From Embleya sp045207785 (lineage in GTDB: Bacteria; Actinomycetota; Actinomycetes; Streptomycetales; Streptomycetaceae): 64,000 bases of DNA. Shown in pieces: positions 51,167 to 60,989 of this stretch; position 1 is the first letter of the stretch, and each line of letters starts with the position of its first letter. The DNA is taken from positions 5,890,001-5,954,000 of the forward strand of contig NZ_CP108776.1 of NCBI RefSeq assembly GCF_045207785.1, given 5' to 3'. The notes under the pieces were generated by a model. It was not told the origin of the DNA. It was given only the letters and a program-made list of their open reading frames with translations, and ran no database searches. The translations under genes and the position numbers were made by a program.

Positions 51167-53725
51167 ATGGTTGCCGAGTCTGGTCTCTCCCGTATGCCCG
51201 ACAAGCCCTCCCTCGACGGGCTCGAAGCGAAGTGGTCGCGCGTCTGGGAAGAGACGGGCGTATACCGGTTCGATCGGACCAGGACCCGCGAGGACGTCTA
51301 CTCGATCGACACGCCGCCGCCGACCGTCAGCGGGTCGCTGCACGTGGGGCACGTGTTCTCGTACACGCACACCGACGCGATCGCGCGCTATCGACGGATG
51401 TGCGGGCGCGCGGTCTTCTACCCGATGGGCTGGGACGACAACGGGCTGCCGACCGAGCGGCGGGTGCAGAACCACTTCGGCGTGCGGTGTGACCCCGCGC
51501 TGCCCCACGACGCCGCGTTCGTGCCGCCGGAGCGGCCCGGAAAGCAGCAGATCCCGGTCTCCCGGCGGAACTTCATCGAGTTGTGCGAGGAGCTCACGCG
51601 CGAGGACGAGCGGGCCTTCGAGGAGCTGTGGCGGCTGCTCGGGCTCTCGGTCGACTGGTCGATGACCTACCAGACCATCGACGCGGTCTCGCGCACCGCG
51701 TCCCAGCGGGCCTTCCTGCGCAACCTCGATCGCGGCGAGGCATACCTCGCCGAGGCGCCCACCCTGTGGGACGTCACCTTCCGAACCGCCGTCGCGCAGG
51801 CCGAACTGGAGGACCGCGAGCGGCCCGGGGCCTACCACCGGCTGGTGTTCCGGGCCCCGACCGGCGACGCCGTCGAGATCGACACCACCCGGCCCGAGTT
51901 GCTGCCCGCGTGTGTCGCGCTGGTGGCGCACCCCGACGACACGCGGTACACCCACCTGTTCGGCGCCAAGGTCCGCACCCCGCTGTTCCGCGTGGACGTG
52001 CCGGTGTACGCGCACCCGCTGGCCGACCCGGACAAGGGCTCCGGAATCGCCATGGTGTGCACGTTCGGCGACACCACCGACGTCACCTGGTGGCGCGAAC
52101 TGCGCCTGGACACCCGGGCGGTGCTGGGTTGGGACGGCCGGCTGCTGGCCGAGCCGCCGACCGGGATCGACTCGCCCGAGGGGCGCGCGGCGTACGCGGA
52201 ACTGGCCGGCGCGACGGTGTTCACCGCGCGCGAGCGGATCGTGGCGATGCTGCGCGAGAACGGCGAACTGATGGGCGAGCCACGGGCGATCACGCACGCG
52301 GTCAAGTTCTACGAGAAGGGCGACAAGCCGCTCGAGATCGTCACGACCCGGCAGTGGTACCTGCGCAACGGCGGGCGCGACGCCGCACTGCGCGGCGAAC
52401 TGCTGGCGCGTGGCGCCGAGTTGGTGTGGCATCCCGCACACATGAAGGTTCGCTACGACAACTGGGTCGAAGGGCTCAACGGCGACTGGCTGATCAGTCG
52501 GCAGCGCTTCTTCGGCGTGCCGGTGCCGGTGTGGTATCCGCTGGACGACGCCGGGCAGCCGCGCCACGACGCGCCGATCCGGCCGGACGAGGCGGATCTG
52601 CCGATCGATCCGTACACCGACACGCCGGCCGGCTACACACCCGAACAGCGCGGCGTGCCGGGCGGGTTCGTCGGCGATGCCGACGTGATGGACACCTGGG
52701 CGACGTCCTCGCTCACGCCGCAGATCGCCGGCGGGTGGTGCCGCGACGAGGACCTGTTCGCCCGGGTCTTCCCGATGGACCTGCGTCCGCAGGCACACGA
52801 GATCATCCGCACCTGGTTGTTCTCCTCCGTGGTGCGCGCGAACAGCGAGAACCACAGCCTGCCGTTCGCGCACGCGGCCATCTCCGGCTGGATCCTGGAC
52901 CCGGACCGCAAGAAGATGTCCAAGTCCAAGGGGAACGCGCTCACCCCGGTCGATCTGCTCGCGCAGCACGGCTCGGACGCGGTGCGCTACTGGGCGGCGA
53001 GCGGCCGGCCCGGCGTGGACACCGCGTTCGACGTCGGGCAGATGAAGGTCGGCCGGCGGCTCGCGATCAAGCTGCTCAACGTGGGCCGGTTCGTGCTCTC
53101 GATCGGCGCGGCCGACGAGCGCGGCGGCGTGAGCGAGCCGCTCGACCTGGCGCTGCTGGCCGAGCTGGCCGAGGTCGCGCGCGCGGCGACCGAGGCGTTC
53201 GAGGGCTACGACTACGCGCGGGCGCTGGAGCGTACCGAGCGGTTCTTCTGGTACTTCTGCGACGACTACGTCGAGCTGGTCAAGGCCCGTGCGTACGGCG
53301 AGGCGGGCACCGCGACGGGCGCCGCGTCCGCGCGGGCCGCGCTCGCGAGCGCGCTGTCCGTACTGCTGCGGCTGTTCGCGCCGTTCCTGCCGTTCGCGAC
53401 CGAGGAGGTGTGGTCGTGGTGGCAGGAGGGTTCGGTGCATCGGGCGACCTGGCCCGCGCCGGAGCCGGCCGCCGCCGAGGCGCCGGCGGCCGACCGCGCG
53501 CTGCTGGACACCGCGTCCGAGCTGATCGCCGGCGTGCGCAAGGCCAAGTCCGCCGCGCGGGTGTCGATGCGGGCCGAGGTCCCGAGAGTCACCGTGACCG
53601 GCGACGCGGGTGCGCTGGCGCGGCTCGCCCTGGTGGAGGCGGACCTGCGGGCGGCCGGGCACATCGTCCGGATAGAGCGGGCCGAGAGCGAGGGGCCGCT
53701 CGTCGTGGATGTCACCCTCGACTAA
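51167..53725 (+). CDS. valS: Valyl-tRNA synthetase, archaeal type
   Basis: 852 residues of a class I synthetase. HIGH motif HVGH (about 62-65), a CP1 editing domain (about 180-400), KMSKSKGN (about 583-590) and an anticodon-binding domain (about 650-790). DDNGLPTERR after the HIGH region marks the archaeal/Rickettsia-type ValRS; ordinary bacterial enzymes have GTDHAGIAT there. It also lacks a long C-terminal coiled arm. It should charge tRNA-Val. ATG at 51167. Whether the genome has another valS cannot be seen here. Confidence 0.92.
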   Translation: MVAESGLSRMPDKPSLDGLEAKWSRVWEETGVYRFDRTRTREDVYSIDTPPPTVSGSLHVGHVFSYTHTDAIARYRRMCGRAVFYPMGWDDNGLPTERRVQNHFGVRCDPALPHDAAFVPPERPGKQQIPVSRRNFIELCEELTREDERAFEELWRLLGLSVDWSMTYQTIDAVSRTASQRAFLRNLDRGEAYLAEAPTLWDVTFRTAVAQAELEDRERPGAYHRLVFRAPTGDAVEIDTTRPELLPACVALVAHPDDTRYTHLFGAKVRTPLFRVDVPVYAHPLADPDKGSGIAMVCTFGDTTDVTWWRELRLDTRAVLGWDGRLLAEPPTGIDSPEGRAAYAELAGATVFTARERIVAMLRENGELMGEPRAITHAVKFYEKGDKPLEIVTTRQWYLRNGGRDAALRGELLARGAELVWHPAHMKVRYDNWVEGLNGDWLISRQRFFGVPVPVWYPLDDAGQPRHDAPIRPDEADLPIDPYTDTPAGYTPEQRGVPGGFVGDADVMDTWATSSLTPQIAGGWCRDEDLFARVFPMDLRPQAHEIIRTWLFSSVVRANSENHSLPFAHAAISGWILDPDRKKMSKSKGNALTPVDLLAQHGSDAVRYWAASGRPGVDTAFDVGQMKVGRRLAIKLLNVGRFVLSIGAADERGGVSEPLDLALLAELAEVARAATEAFEGYDYARALERTERFFWYFCDDYVELVKARAYGEAGTATGAASARAALASALSVLLRLFAPFLPFATEEVWSWWQEGSVHRATWPAPEPAAAEAPAADRALLDTASELIAGVRKAKSAARVSMRAEVPRVTVTGDAGALARLALVEADLRAAGHIVRIERAESEGPLVVDVTLD

Positions 53726-53763
53726 TCATTGACTCGGGCAAGTACTCGTAGTACCCGTTGGCC

Positions 53764-54702
53764 ATGACCACTCACCACCCCGACGACATGTTCCATCCGC
53801 CGACCAGTGACGACCCCTACTGGTCCGAGACCTCCTGGTTCACCTTCACGGTTCCGGATCGACGGCTGTCCGGGCAGTTGTACCCGTTCTTCCGGGCGAA
53901 CCAGGGGGTCGCGGCGGGCGGCGCCTACTTCTGGGACGACAGCGGGCAGCACCCGCACGAGGCGGTGTACGCCAAGAACTTCTGGCATCTGCCGATCCCC
54001 GACCAGGATCTGACCGACCTGCGGCTGCCGAACGGCTTCCGGGTGCGGTGCGTGGAACCGCAGAGCGTGTACGAGGTCGGCTACGACGACCCCGACGGCG
54101 GTGACGAGATCCATGTCGACCTCACCTTCACCGGGGTGCTGCCGCCGCACTACCTGGGCGAGAAGCACGTCGACCAGCCCGGCCGGTACACCGGCACGAT
54201 CGTGCTGCGCGGCGAGGAGATCCCGGTCGACTCGTACGGCTTCCGGGATCGCTCGTGGGGGCCGCGCTCGCAGTTCGGGCCGGGGCTGATGCAGTCGCCC
54301 GCCAAGCGCGGCGGGTACAGCTACGCGACCGCGTCCGAGCGCGACGGGTTCCACAGCATCACGATGGACTTCGGCTCGGGCTGCGTGTCGATCCACGGCT
54401 ACCTGCTGCGCGACGGCGAGTGGGCCAAGCTCGCCAAGGGTCGCCGCGAGGTGGTCGAGCGAGACGACGCCACCGGATGGGCGACCCGGATCGTGTTGAC
54501 CGGAGTGGACGAGCTCGGCCGCGAGCTGCACGCCGAGGGGCGCACGCACAACCGGCTCGGCTTCTTCCTCAATCCCAACCTGTTCACCGTCAACGCGCTC
54601 ACCGAGTGGACCTTCGACGGCGTCACCGCGTGGGGCGAGGACCACGAGAACTTCTCGGCCGCCGAGATCCGCCGACACAGCCGGGCCTGGCGAGCGCGCT
54701 GA
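53764..54702 (+). CDS. DUF7064/7065-like protein (CrtC/AttH-like fold) 2
   Basis: 312 residues, soluble. The motif FRDRSWGPRSQFG corresponds to TRDHSWGTR in the protein at 35896-37053, and the surrounding beta-rich pattern is alike. A lipid-related role is suspected for the family but not shown. The ATG at 53764 is preferred to a TTG two codons earlier; neither has a clear ribosome site. It is followed immediately by the broken SpoIIE phosphatase. Confidence 0.65.
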   Translation: MTTHHPDDMFHPPTSDDPYWSETSWFTFTVPDRRLSGQLYPFFRANQGVAAGGAYFWDDSGQHPHEAVYAKNFWHLPIPDQDLTDLRLPNGFRVRCVEPQSVYEVGYDDPDGGDEIHVDLTFTGVLPPHYLGEKHVDQPGRYTGTIVLRGEEIPVDSYGFRDRSWGPRSQFGPGLMQSPAKRGGYSYATASERDGFHSITMDFGSGCVSIHGYLLRDGEWAKLAKGRREVVERDDATGWATRIVLTGVDELGRELHAEGRTHNRLGFFLNPNLFTVNALTEWTFDGVTAWGEDHENFSAAEIRRHSRAWRAR

Positions 54703-54743
54703 TCTGGTCTTTTCCGGCAATTAGCGGCAAAGGTCCCAGCGTG

Positions 54744-55168
54744 GGAGGCCCGCGAGCTGCACGCTGCTGCGGATCGACCCCGCGACGGGGGAGTGCGCGG
54801 TGGCCCGGGCCGGACACGTACCGATGATCGTGCTGGACCCGGACGGGAGTTCGCACGTGATCGAGACGCCCGGCGGTCCGGTGCTCGGGATCATGGAGGG
54901 GGCCGTGTACCCGACCCACCAGACCCGGCTCGCGCCGGGCTCGATCATCGTGCTGGTGACCGACGGGGTCGTGGAGTCGCGGGAGTTGCCGATCGACGTC
55001 GGCCTGGAGCAGGCGGCGGCGTGGGCCCGGTCGCGGGCCGCCGAGGGCGTGGACGAGATCGCCGACGCGGTGCTCGCGGCGGCGGAGGGGACGGGCAACG
55101 TCGACGACGCGGCGGTGCTGGTGCTGCGCCTGCCGCTGCCGGACGAACGGACCGACTCCCGCGTGTGA
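54744..55168 (+). pseudogene. SpoIIE/PP2C phosphatase remnant
   Basis: Only the C-terminal two-thirds of a SpoIIE-type domain is left. SCTLLRID (about 54756-54779) reads in one frame; the family's next residues, GECAVARAGHVPMIVLDPDG, read in the neighbouring frame. One missing base near 54780 explains this. LVTDGVVESRE and NVDDAAVLVLRL follow. The N-terminal metal-binding Asp motifs are missing, so it cannot be active. A GTG at 54800 could give a 122-residue protein, but I take it as decay. Confidence 0.65.
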
Positions 55169-55194
55169 CGTTGTGCACGCGACCCGGGCTTGAG

Positions 55195-55213
55195 TTAGGA
55201 CAGCCTTACCTTT
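55195..55213 (+). promoter_or_regulatory. Iron box 1 (DmdR/IdeR type)
   Basis: TTAGGACAGCCTTACCTTT matches the 19-bp DtxR-family consensus TTAGGTTAGGCTAACCTAA at 13 positions. It lies about 85-100 bp upstream of hmuT. Confidence 0.7.
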
Positions 55214-55229
55214 AAGTTGCGCAGTGGGA

Positions 55230-55248
55230 CAAGGCAAGGCTTGCCTAA
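55230..55248 (+). promoter_or_regulatory. Iron box 2 (DmdR/IdeR type)
   Basis: It contains the perfect 15-bp palindrome AGGCAAG-G-CTTGCCT and ends in TAA, close to the DtxR/IdeR box. Together with box 1 it should allow strong iron-dependent repression of hmuTUV. Confidence 0.72.
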
Positions 55249-55295
55249 CCGGCGACGCCGTGTCCGACCCACTCCACAGCTCGAAAGGCCGCCGG

Positions 55296-56252
55296 ATGCG
55301 CTTGCGTCGAACAACCTTGAAGGTGGCCGCGGCCGTCCTCGCCGTCACCGCGTTCGCCGCGGCGTGCGGCGACGACGACAAGAAGTCCGACACCGGGACC
55401 GCCAAGGCCGCCTCCTCCGCGGCGCTGCCGGTGACCGTGGACACCACGCGCGGCAAGGTCACCGTGAAGGACGCGAGCCGAATCGTTCCGCTGGGCGGCG
55501 ACATCGCGCAGAGCATCTACGCGCTCGGCCTCGCCGAGAACGTGGTCGGGGTGGACGCCTCCGGCGCGGTCCTGCCGGAGAGCAAGGGCAAGCCGACGTT
55601 CGGCAATTCGCGCGCGCTCAACCCCGAGGGCATCCTCGCGCAGCGGCCCACGGTCGCCATCGGCAGCGCCTCGGTCGGCCCGCGCACCGCGATCGACCAG
55701 CTCAAGGCCGCCGGTGTCGCGGTCGTGCTGATCCCGGACAGCAGCAAGCCCGAGGACGCGGTCACCCGCATCCAGGCGATCGCCACCGCGCTCGGCGTGC
55801 CCGAGAAGGGCAAGACGATGGCCGATCGGACGGCCGGCGAGATCGCCGCCGCCAAGGCCAAGGGCGCGCAGGCCGCCACCAAGCCGCGGGTGGCGTTCCT
55901 GTACATCCGCGGGCAGGCCAACCTGTACCACCTCGGCGGCAAGGGCCTGGGCCCGGACAGCATGATCACCGCCGCCGGCGGCATCGACACCGGCACCGAA
56001 CTGGGCATCGAGATGTCCGCCGCGATGACCCCCGAGTCGATGGTCGCGGCCAAGCCCGACGTGATCCTGGTCTTCCGGAAGGGTCTCGACTCGGTCGGCG
56101 GCGTCGACGGCGTCCTGAAGCTCCCCGGCGTCGCGCAGACCCCCGCCGGCCAGAACAAGAAGGTCGTCGCGATGGACGACCTCGAACTCGGCGGCGGCGG
56201 CCCGACCGCGGGCATCGCGCTGGACCAGCTCGTCACCCTCTTGCACAGCTGA
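55296..56252 (+). CDS. hmuT: Hemin ABC transporter substrate-binding lipoprotein
   Basis: 318 residues. A signal peptide with lipobox FAAAC (Cys about 24) is followed by an Asp/Lys tract and a type III periplasmic-binding fold: RIVPLGGDIAQSIYALGL, VGVDAS, ESMVAAKPDVILVF. This is the HmuT/BtuF-like class; hemin is favoured because hmuU/hmuV-like genes follow. The ATG at 55296 has GAAAGG upstream. Two iron boxes precede it. It is the first gene of the operon. Confidence 0.88.
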   Translation: MRLRRTTLKVAAAVLAVTAFAAACGDDDKKSDTGTAKAASSAALPVTVDTTRGKVTVKDASRIVPLGGDIAQSIYALGLAENVVGVDASGAVLPESKGKPTFGNSRALNPEGILAQRPTVAIGSASVGPRTAIDQLKAAGVAVVLIPDSSKPEDAVTRIQAIATALGVPEKGKTMADRTAGEIAAAKAKGAQAATKPRVAFLYIRGQANLYHLGGKGLGPDSMITAAGGIDTGTELGIEMSAAMTPESMVAAKPDVILVFRKGLDSVGGVDGVLKLPGVAQTPAGQNKKVVAMDDLELGGGGPTAGIALDQLVTLLHS

Positions 56253-56351
56253 TCCCACGCAGGCGCACGACATGTGATGCCCCGTCACCAGGTCGGCCGA
56301 ATCGGCCGCGCGGTGACGGGGTTTCGAACCGAGGGGAGAGGTGGGGAGAGC

Positions 56352-57580
56352 GTGGCCACGGTGACGGGTTGTCAGGAACCCACGGGCGAGGCGGAACCGG
56401 CCGCTGCCGAAACGGCCGAACGGGCCGAACGGGCCGAACGGGCCGAACGGGCCGAACCGGCCGAACCTGCCGAACCTTTCGGGCCGTCGGACAGGGTCGG
56501 GCGGGCGGACCCCGTCGTCCCCGCCCCGGCCCCGCCCGTGATCACCGCCGCGCCGCGAAGGCATGGCCGGTGGCTGATGCCCGTGCTCGTGCTGCTGCTG
56601 CTCGGCACCTGCGTCGCGTCGGCCGGCATGGGCGCCTTCGAGATTCCCTCGGACCAGGTGCTCTCCTCGATCCTGCACCACCTCGGCCTGGACATCGGGC
56701 ACGTGTCGCAGGCCAACGAGGCCGTGCTGTGGAACATCCGATTCCCGCGGATCGTGCTCGGCGTCATGGTCGGCGCGTGCCTGGGCTGCGCCGGTGCCGC
56801 GATGCAGGGCGTGTTCGGCAACCCGCTGGCCGAACCCGGCGTGATCGGGGTGTCCTCCGGGGCCGCGCTCGGCGCGGTCGGCGCGATCGTGCTCGGCGTC
56901 TCCACGTTCGGGTCCTGGACGGTGACCGCGTTCGCCTTCGCCGGCGGCCTGATCACCACCTTCGGCGTGTACCTGCTCTCGCGCGCCAACGGCCGCACCG
57001 AGGTCGTCACGCTCGTGCTGACCGGCATCGCGATCAACGCGCTCGCGGGCGCCGCGATCGGCCTGTTCACCTTCGTCGCCGACGACGCCGAACTGCGCAG
57101 CATCACCTTCTGGAACCTCGGCAGCGTCGGCGGCGCGAGCTGGAAGATCATCGGCGCCCTCGCGCCGTTCGCGATCGTCGGCCTGCTGATCCTGCCCCGG
57201 TACGCACGGGCCCTGGACATCATGGCGCTCGGCGAGCGCGGCGCCCGGCACCTGGGCGTGGACACCGAGCGGGTGCGGATCGTCGTGGTCGTGTCGAGCG
57301 CGACGCTGGTCGGCGCGGCCGTCGCCGCCGCCGGCGTGATCACCTTCGTCGGCCTGGTCGTGCCGCACATCATCCGGCTGATCGCCGGGCCCCGGCACCG
57401 CCTGCTGCTGCCCGCGAGCGCCGTCATGGGCGCGCTGGTCACCGTCGGCGCCGACCTCGCGGCCCGCACCATCGCGGTGCCCAAGGAGGTCCCGCTCGGC
57501 GTGCTCACCGCGCTGATCGGCGCGCCGTTCTTCCTGTGGCTGCTGCGCAGGACCCGTTCTCGGCAGGGAGGCTGGGCGTG

Positions 57581-57581
<1 letters not shown>
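56352..57581 (+). CDS. hmuU: Hemin ABC transporter permease
   Basis: A 409-residue FecCD/BtuC-type permease with about nine to ten membrane segments from residue 72 on. GNPLAEPGVIGVSSGAALGA and FVGLVVPHIIRL are family marks. The N-terminal ~70 residues are odd: a cytoplasmic Ala/Glu/Arg tract with tandem AER and AEP triplets encoded by 9-bp repeats (56405-56475). GTG at 56352 has GGGGAGAG upstream. The stop overlaps the start of hmuV. Confidence 0.88.
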
Positions 57582-58405
<824 letters not shown>

Positions 58406-58458
58406 CCCGTGCCGCGTGTGCGGTGCGGGCCGGGCGTGCGGCCGGGGCCTAAGGGTGC

Positions 58459-59379
58459 CTAAGGGTGCAACGCCTTGTGCAGCGAAGCGAACGAGCCCGT
58501 CGCGCACTCGGCGCAGCGCGGCACCAGGTCCACGAAGCTCATGAAGCCGTGGACCATGTCGTCGAACAGCTCGAACTCGACCTCGTTGCCCGCCGCGCGC
58601 AACCGCTCGGCGTAGTCGGCGCCCTCGTCCCGCAGCGGGTCGTATCCGGCGACCACGACATGCGCCGGCGCGAGCCCGGACAGGTCCTCGATGGTGCCGA
58701 TCGAGGCGTACGGGCCGAGTTCGGCGCGCTCTCGCCCGCCGAAGTAGTGGCCGAGGAACCAGGTGAGCGAATCGGCGCCGAGCAGCGGCGCGTGCGCGTT
58801 CTCGACCTGGGACGGGGTGCCCTCGACGCCGGTCCCCGGATACCAGAGCATCTGCAACACCGGTTGCGGGACGCCGTGTTCGCGAGCCAGCAGGCACGCG
58901 GTCGCGGACAGCGTCGCGCCCGCGCTGTCGCCGGCGAGGGCGATTCTGGTGGGGTCGCCGCCGAGTTCGGCGGCGTGCTCGCGCACCCAGCGGTAGGCCG
59001 CGAACGCGTCCTCGGTCGCGGCCGGGAACGGGAACTCGGGGGCGAGGCGGTAGTCCACCGAGATCACGACGCACTCGGCGTGCCGCGCGATCCGTCGGGC
59101 GAGCGCGTCGTGGCTGTCCAGGCCGCCGATCACGAAGCCGCCGCCGTGGAAGAACACCGTCACCGGCAGGTCCGACTCCTCCGACGGCCGATACACCCGC
59201 ACGGGCAACTCCCCGGCCGCGCCCGGGATCGTGCGGTCCTCGACCCGAGCGAGCTCGGTCATCACCGGCATGAGCCCGACACCGGCGTCGATGGTCGCGC
59301 GGGCGGTCGCGGCGTCGCCGACGAACAGGTTCTCGGGCATGACGCTCAGCAGTTCCACGAGCTGTGGGTTGATCGGCAC
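58459..59379 (-). CDS. HSL-family alpha/beta hydrolase 2
   Basis: A 306-residue esterase of the hormone-sensitive-lipase group. HGGGFVIGG (about 82-90), the nucleophile elbow GDSAGA (about 150-155), the triad Asp in AGYDPLRDEG and the His in DDMVHGFMSF are intact. The cap helix region (1-45) is present, with PVMTELARVED. GTG at 59379 is chosen, with GGAGGGGG upstream. Its upstream region is the repeat cluster at 59461. Confidence 0.87.
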   Translation of the reverse strand: MPINPQLVELLSVMPENLFVGDAATARATIDAGVGLMPVMTELARVEDRTIPGAAGELPVRVYRPSEESDLPVTVFFHGGGFVIGGLDSHDALARRIARHAECVVISVDYRLAPEFPFPAATEDAFAAYRWVREHAAELGGDPTRIALAGDSAGATLSATACLLAREHGVPQPVLQMLWYPGTGVEGTPSQVENAHAPLLGADSLTWFLGHYFGGRERAELGPYASIGTIEDLSGLAPAHVVVAGYDPLRDEGADYAERLRAAGNEVEFELFDDMVHGFMSFVDLVPRCAECATGSFASLHKALHP

Positions 59380-59460
59380 CGCGTTCCCCCTCCGTAGGGT
59401 CCGGCCGACGACGACATACCGGCCGGTACGGAATCTACGACGCATGGCCCGCACTTCATA

Positions 59461-59690
59461 GCCCGGCCGGCGTTCGAGGCCACCTCGAACCAAGCCCGGC
59501 CCGAACCAACCCCGGCCTCGAACCAAGCCCGGCCCGAATCAAGCTCGGCCCGAATCAAGCCCGGCCCGAATCAAGCTCGGCCTCGAATCTAGCCCGGCCC
59601 CGAATCAAGCCCGGCCGGCGTTTGAGGCCACCTCGGCCGAAGGCCGGGTCACTTCGAGCCCGGCCGGCGTCAGAGGCCCCCGCACCGGCG
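59461..59690. repeat. Intergenic repeat cluster 2 with a 16-bp tandem array
   Basis: Three copies of the CCCGGCCGGCG-type core (59462, 59609 and 59659) flank eight tandem units of 16-17 bp, consensus CGAATCAAGCCCGGCC, at 59486-59616. The FAD-monooxygenase gene ends inside this array, so its last ~25 codons are repeat-derived. Confidence 0.85.
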
Positions 59691-60846
59691 GCCGCCATGA
59701 GAGCACATCGTCCAGCGAACGCAGCGCCGCGTCCGGCGCGAAGCGACCCGCGGCGCGCAGGAGCGTGTCGCGGACCGCCACCGCCACCGGCGTATCCCAC
59801 TGCGCCATGGCGCCCAACCTGCGCGACTTGCGGACGATCGCCGTGGTGCGGGCCAAGCGCCGCCCGGTGTAGCCCGGCACCGCGTCGACCACGCCGTCCG
59901 CGCCGACGCCGACCAGTACATCCGCCAGCTCGACCGCGTCCTCCAGGGCCTGGTTGCCGCCCTGTCCCAGGTTGGGCGTCATCGCATGCGCGGCGTCGCC
60001 GATCAGCACCACCCGGCCGCGGTGGTGGGCGGGCAGCGGCTCGGCCATCTCGTGCACGTCCAGGTGCAGGATCTGCTCGGGCGTCGCGGACGCGATCAGC
60101 CGCGGGATCGGCGCGTGCCAGTCGCCGAACAGGCGCAGCAGCTCGGCGCGTTCGTCACCGTGCTCGGCGCCGGCCTCGCGATTGGCGGTCGCGTACCAGT
60201 ACACCCGGCCGTCGGACAGCGGCATCGCGCCGAACACCAGGCCGCGGCCCCAGGTTTCGCCGGGGGTGAGGTCCATCCCCGGGACGATCGCGCGCCACGT
60301 GGTGAACCCCGCGTAGCGCGGACCCGGGTGCTCGGGGAACAGCGTGCGTCGGATCACCGAGCGGATTCCGTCGGCCGCGACCACCAGGTCGGCGGTGAAC
60401 GTCCCCGCCTCGGTGACCACCGACGCCCGCCGGTGCGCGTCGCCCGGGTCCACGTCCAGGACCGCCGCGCCCGTGCGCAGCGTGCCCTCGGGCAGACCCG
60501 CGAGCAGTACCCGCATCACCTCGGCGCGCGGTGCGAGCACCATCGGCGCGCCGAACCGCGCGGCGAACGCCTCGCCGCTGGTGGGCGCGAGCACCCGGCC
60601 GTCCGGTCGGCGCAGCGCCGCCGCGCCCTGGATCGCGGCGAGGGCCCGGATCGGCGCACCCGCGTCGATCGTGTCGAGGGCGCGCAGGCCGTTGGGGGCC
60701 ATCGCGATCCCCGCGCCGATCGGTTCGAGCACGGCCGCGCGTTCCAGGACGACGACCGACCAGCCCTGCCGGTGCAGCGCGGTAGCGGCGGCGAGTCCAC
60801 CGGGGCCGGCGCCGACGACGATCGCTTCGGGTTTGGTGACGGACAT
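59605..60846 (-). CDS. FAD-dependent monooxygenase
   Basis: A 413-residue PHBH-like (class A) flavin hydroxylase. GAGPGGLAAATALHRQGW at about 12-29 is the Rossmann FAD motif; a DG-type motif VVAADGIRS and GDAAHAMTPNLGQGGNQALEDA near 285 complete the set. It hydroxylates an aromatic, polyketide-like or salicylate-like substrate. It is divergent from TetR, with four operators in between. Its C-terminal ~25 residues (ending EVASNAGRA) are encoded by repeat DNA. Start ATG at 60846. Confidence 0.88.
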   Translation of the reverse strand: MSVTKPEAIVVGAGPGGLAAATALHRQGWSVVVLERAAVLEPIGAGIAMAPNGLRALDTIDAGAPIRALAAIQGAAALRRPDGRVLAPTSGEAFAARFGAPMVLAPRAEVMRVLLAGLPEGTLRTGAAVLDVDPGDAHRRASVVTEAGTFTADLVVAADGIRSVIRRTLFPEHPGPRYAGFTTWRAIVPGMDLTPGETWGRGLVFGAMPLSDGRVYWYATANREAGAEHGDERAELLRLFGDWHAPIPRLIASATPEQILHLDVHEMAEPLPAHHRGRVVLIGDAAHAMTPNLGQGGNQALEDAVELADVLVGVGADGVVDAVPGYTGRRLARTTAIVRKSRRLGAMAQWDTPVAVAVRDTLLRAAGRFAPDAALRSLDDVLSWRPPVRGPLTPAGLEVTRPSAEVASNAGRA

Positions 60847-60879
60847 GGTTTCCCCCGGCGAGAAGTATGCGGATGACCA

Positions 60880-60967
60880 CTACAGGTGTAGAGGCGATGT
60901 CATTGACTCTACATCTGTAGTGACACTTTTCTCTACGGCTGTAGTGACTTTTCCTCTACAGCTGTAG
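60880..60967. promoter_or_regulatory. Four-copy TetR operator array
   Basis: CTACNNNTGTAG-type palindromes at 60880-60891 (CTACAGGTGTAG), 60909-60920 (CTACATCTGTAG), 60933-60944 (CTACGGCTGTAG) and 60956-60967 (CTACAGCTGTAG, perfect). Start-to-start spacing is 29, 24 and 23 bp. They fill the 143 bp between the monooxygenase and TetR starts. Confidence 0.85.
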
Positions 60968-60989
60968 CGGGATCGCTAGGCTGATCCGT

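Noticed and set aside
54800..55168. Independent small phosphatase gene starting at GTG 54800
   Set aside because: Coding resemblance to SpoIIE continues upstream in another frame, and the metal-binding half is missing.
59486..59616. CRISPR-like array or origin iterons
   Set aside because: 16-bp units are directly joined without spacers, and no cas or rep gene is near.
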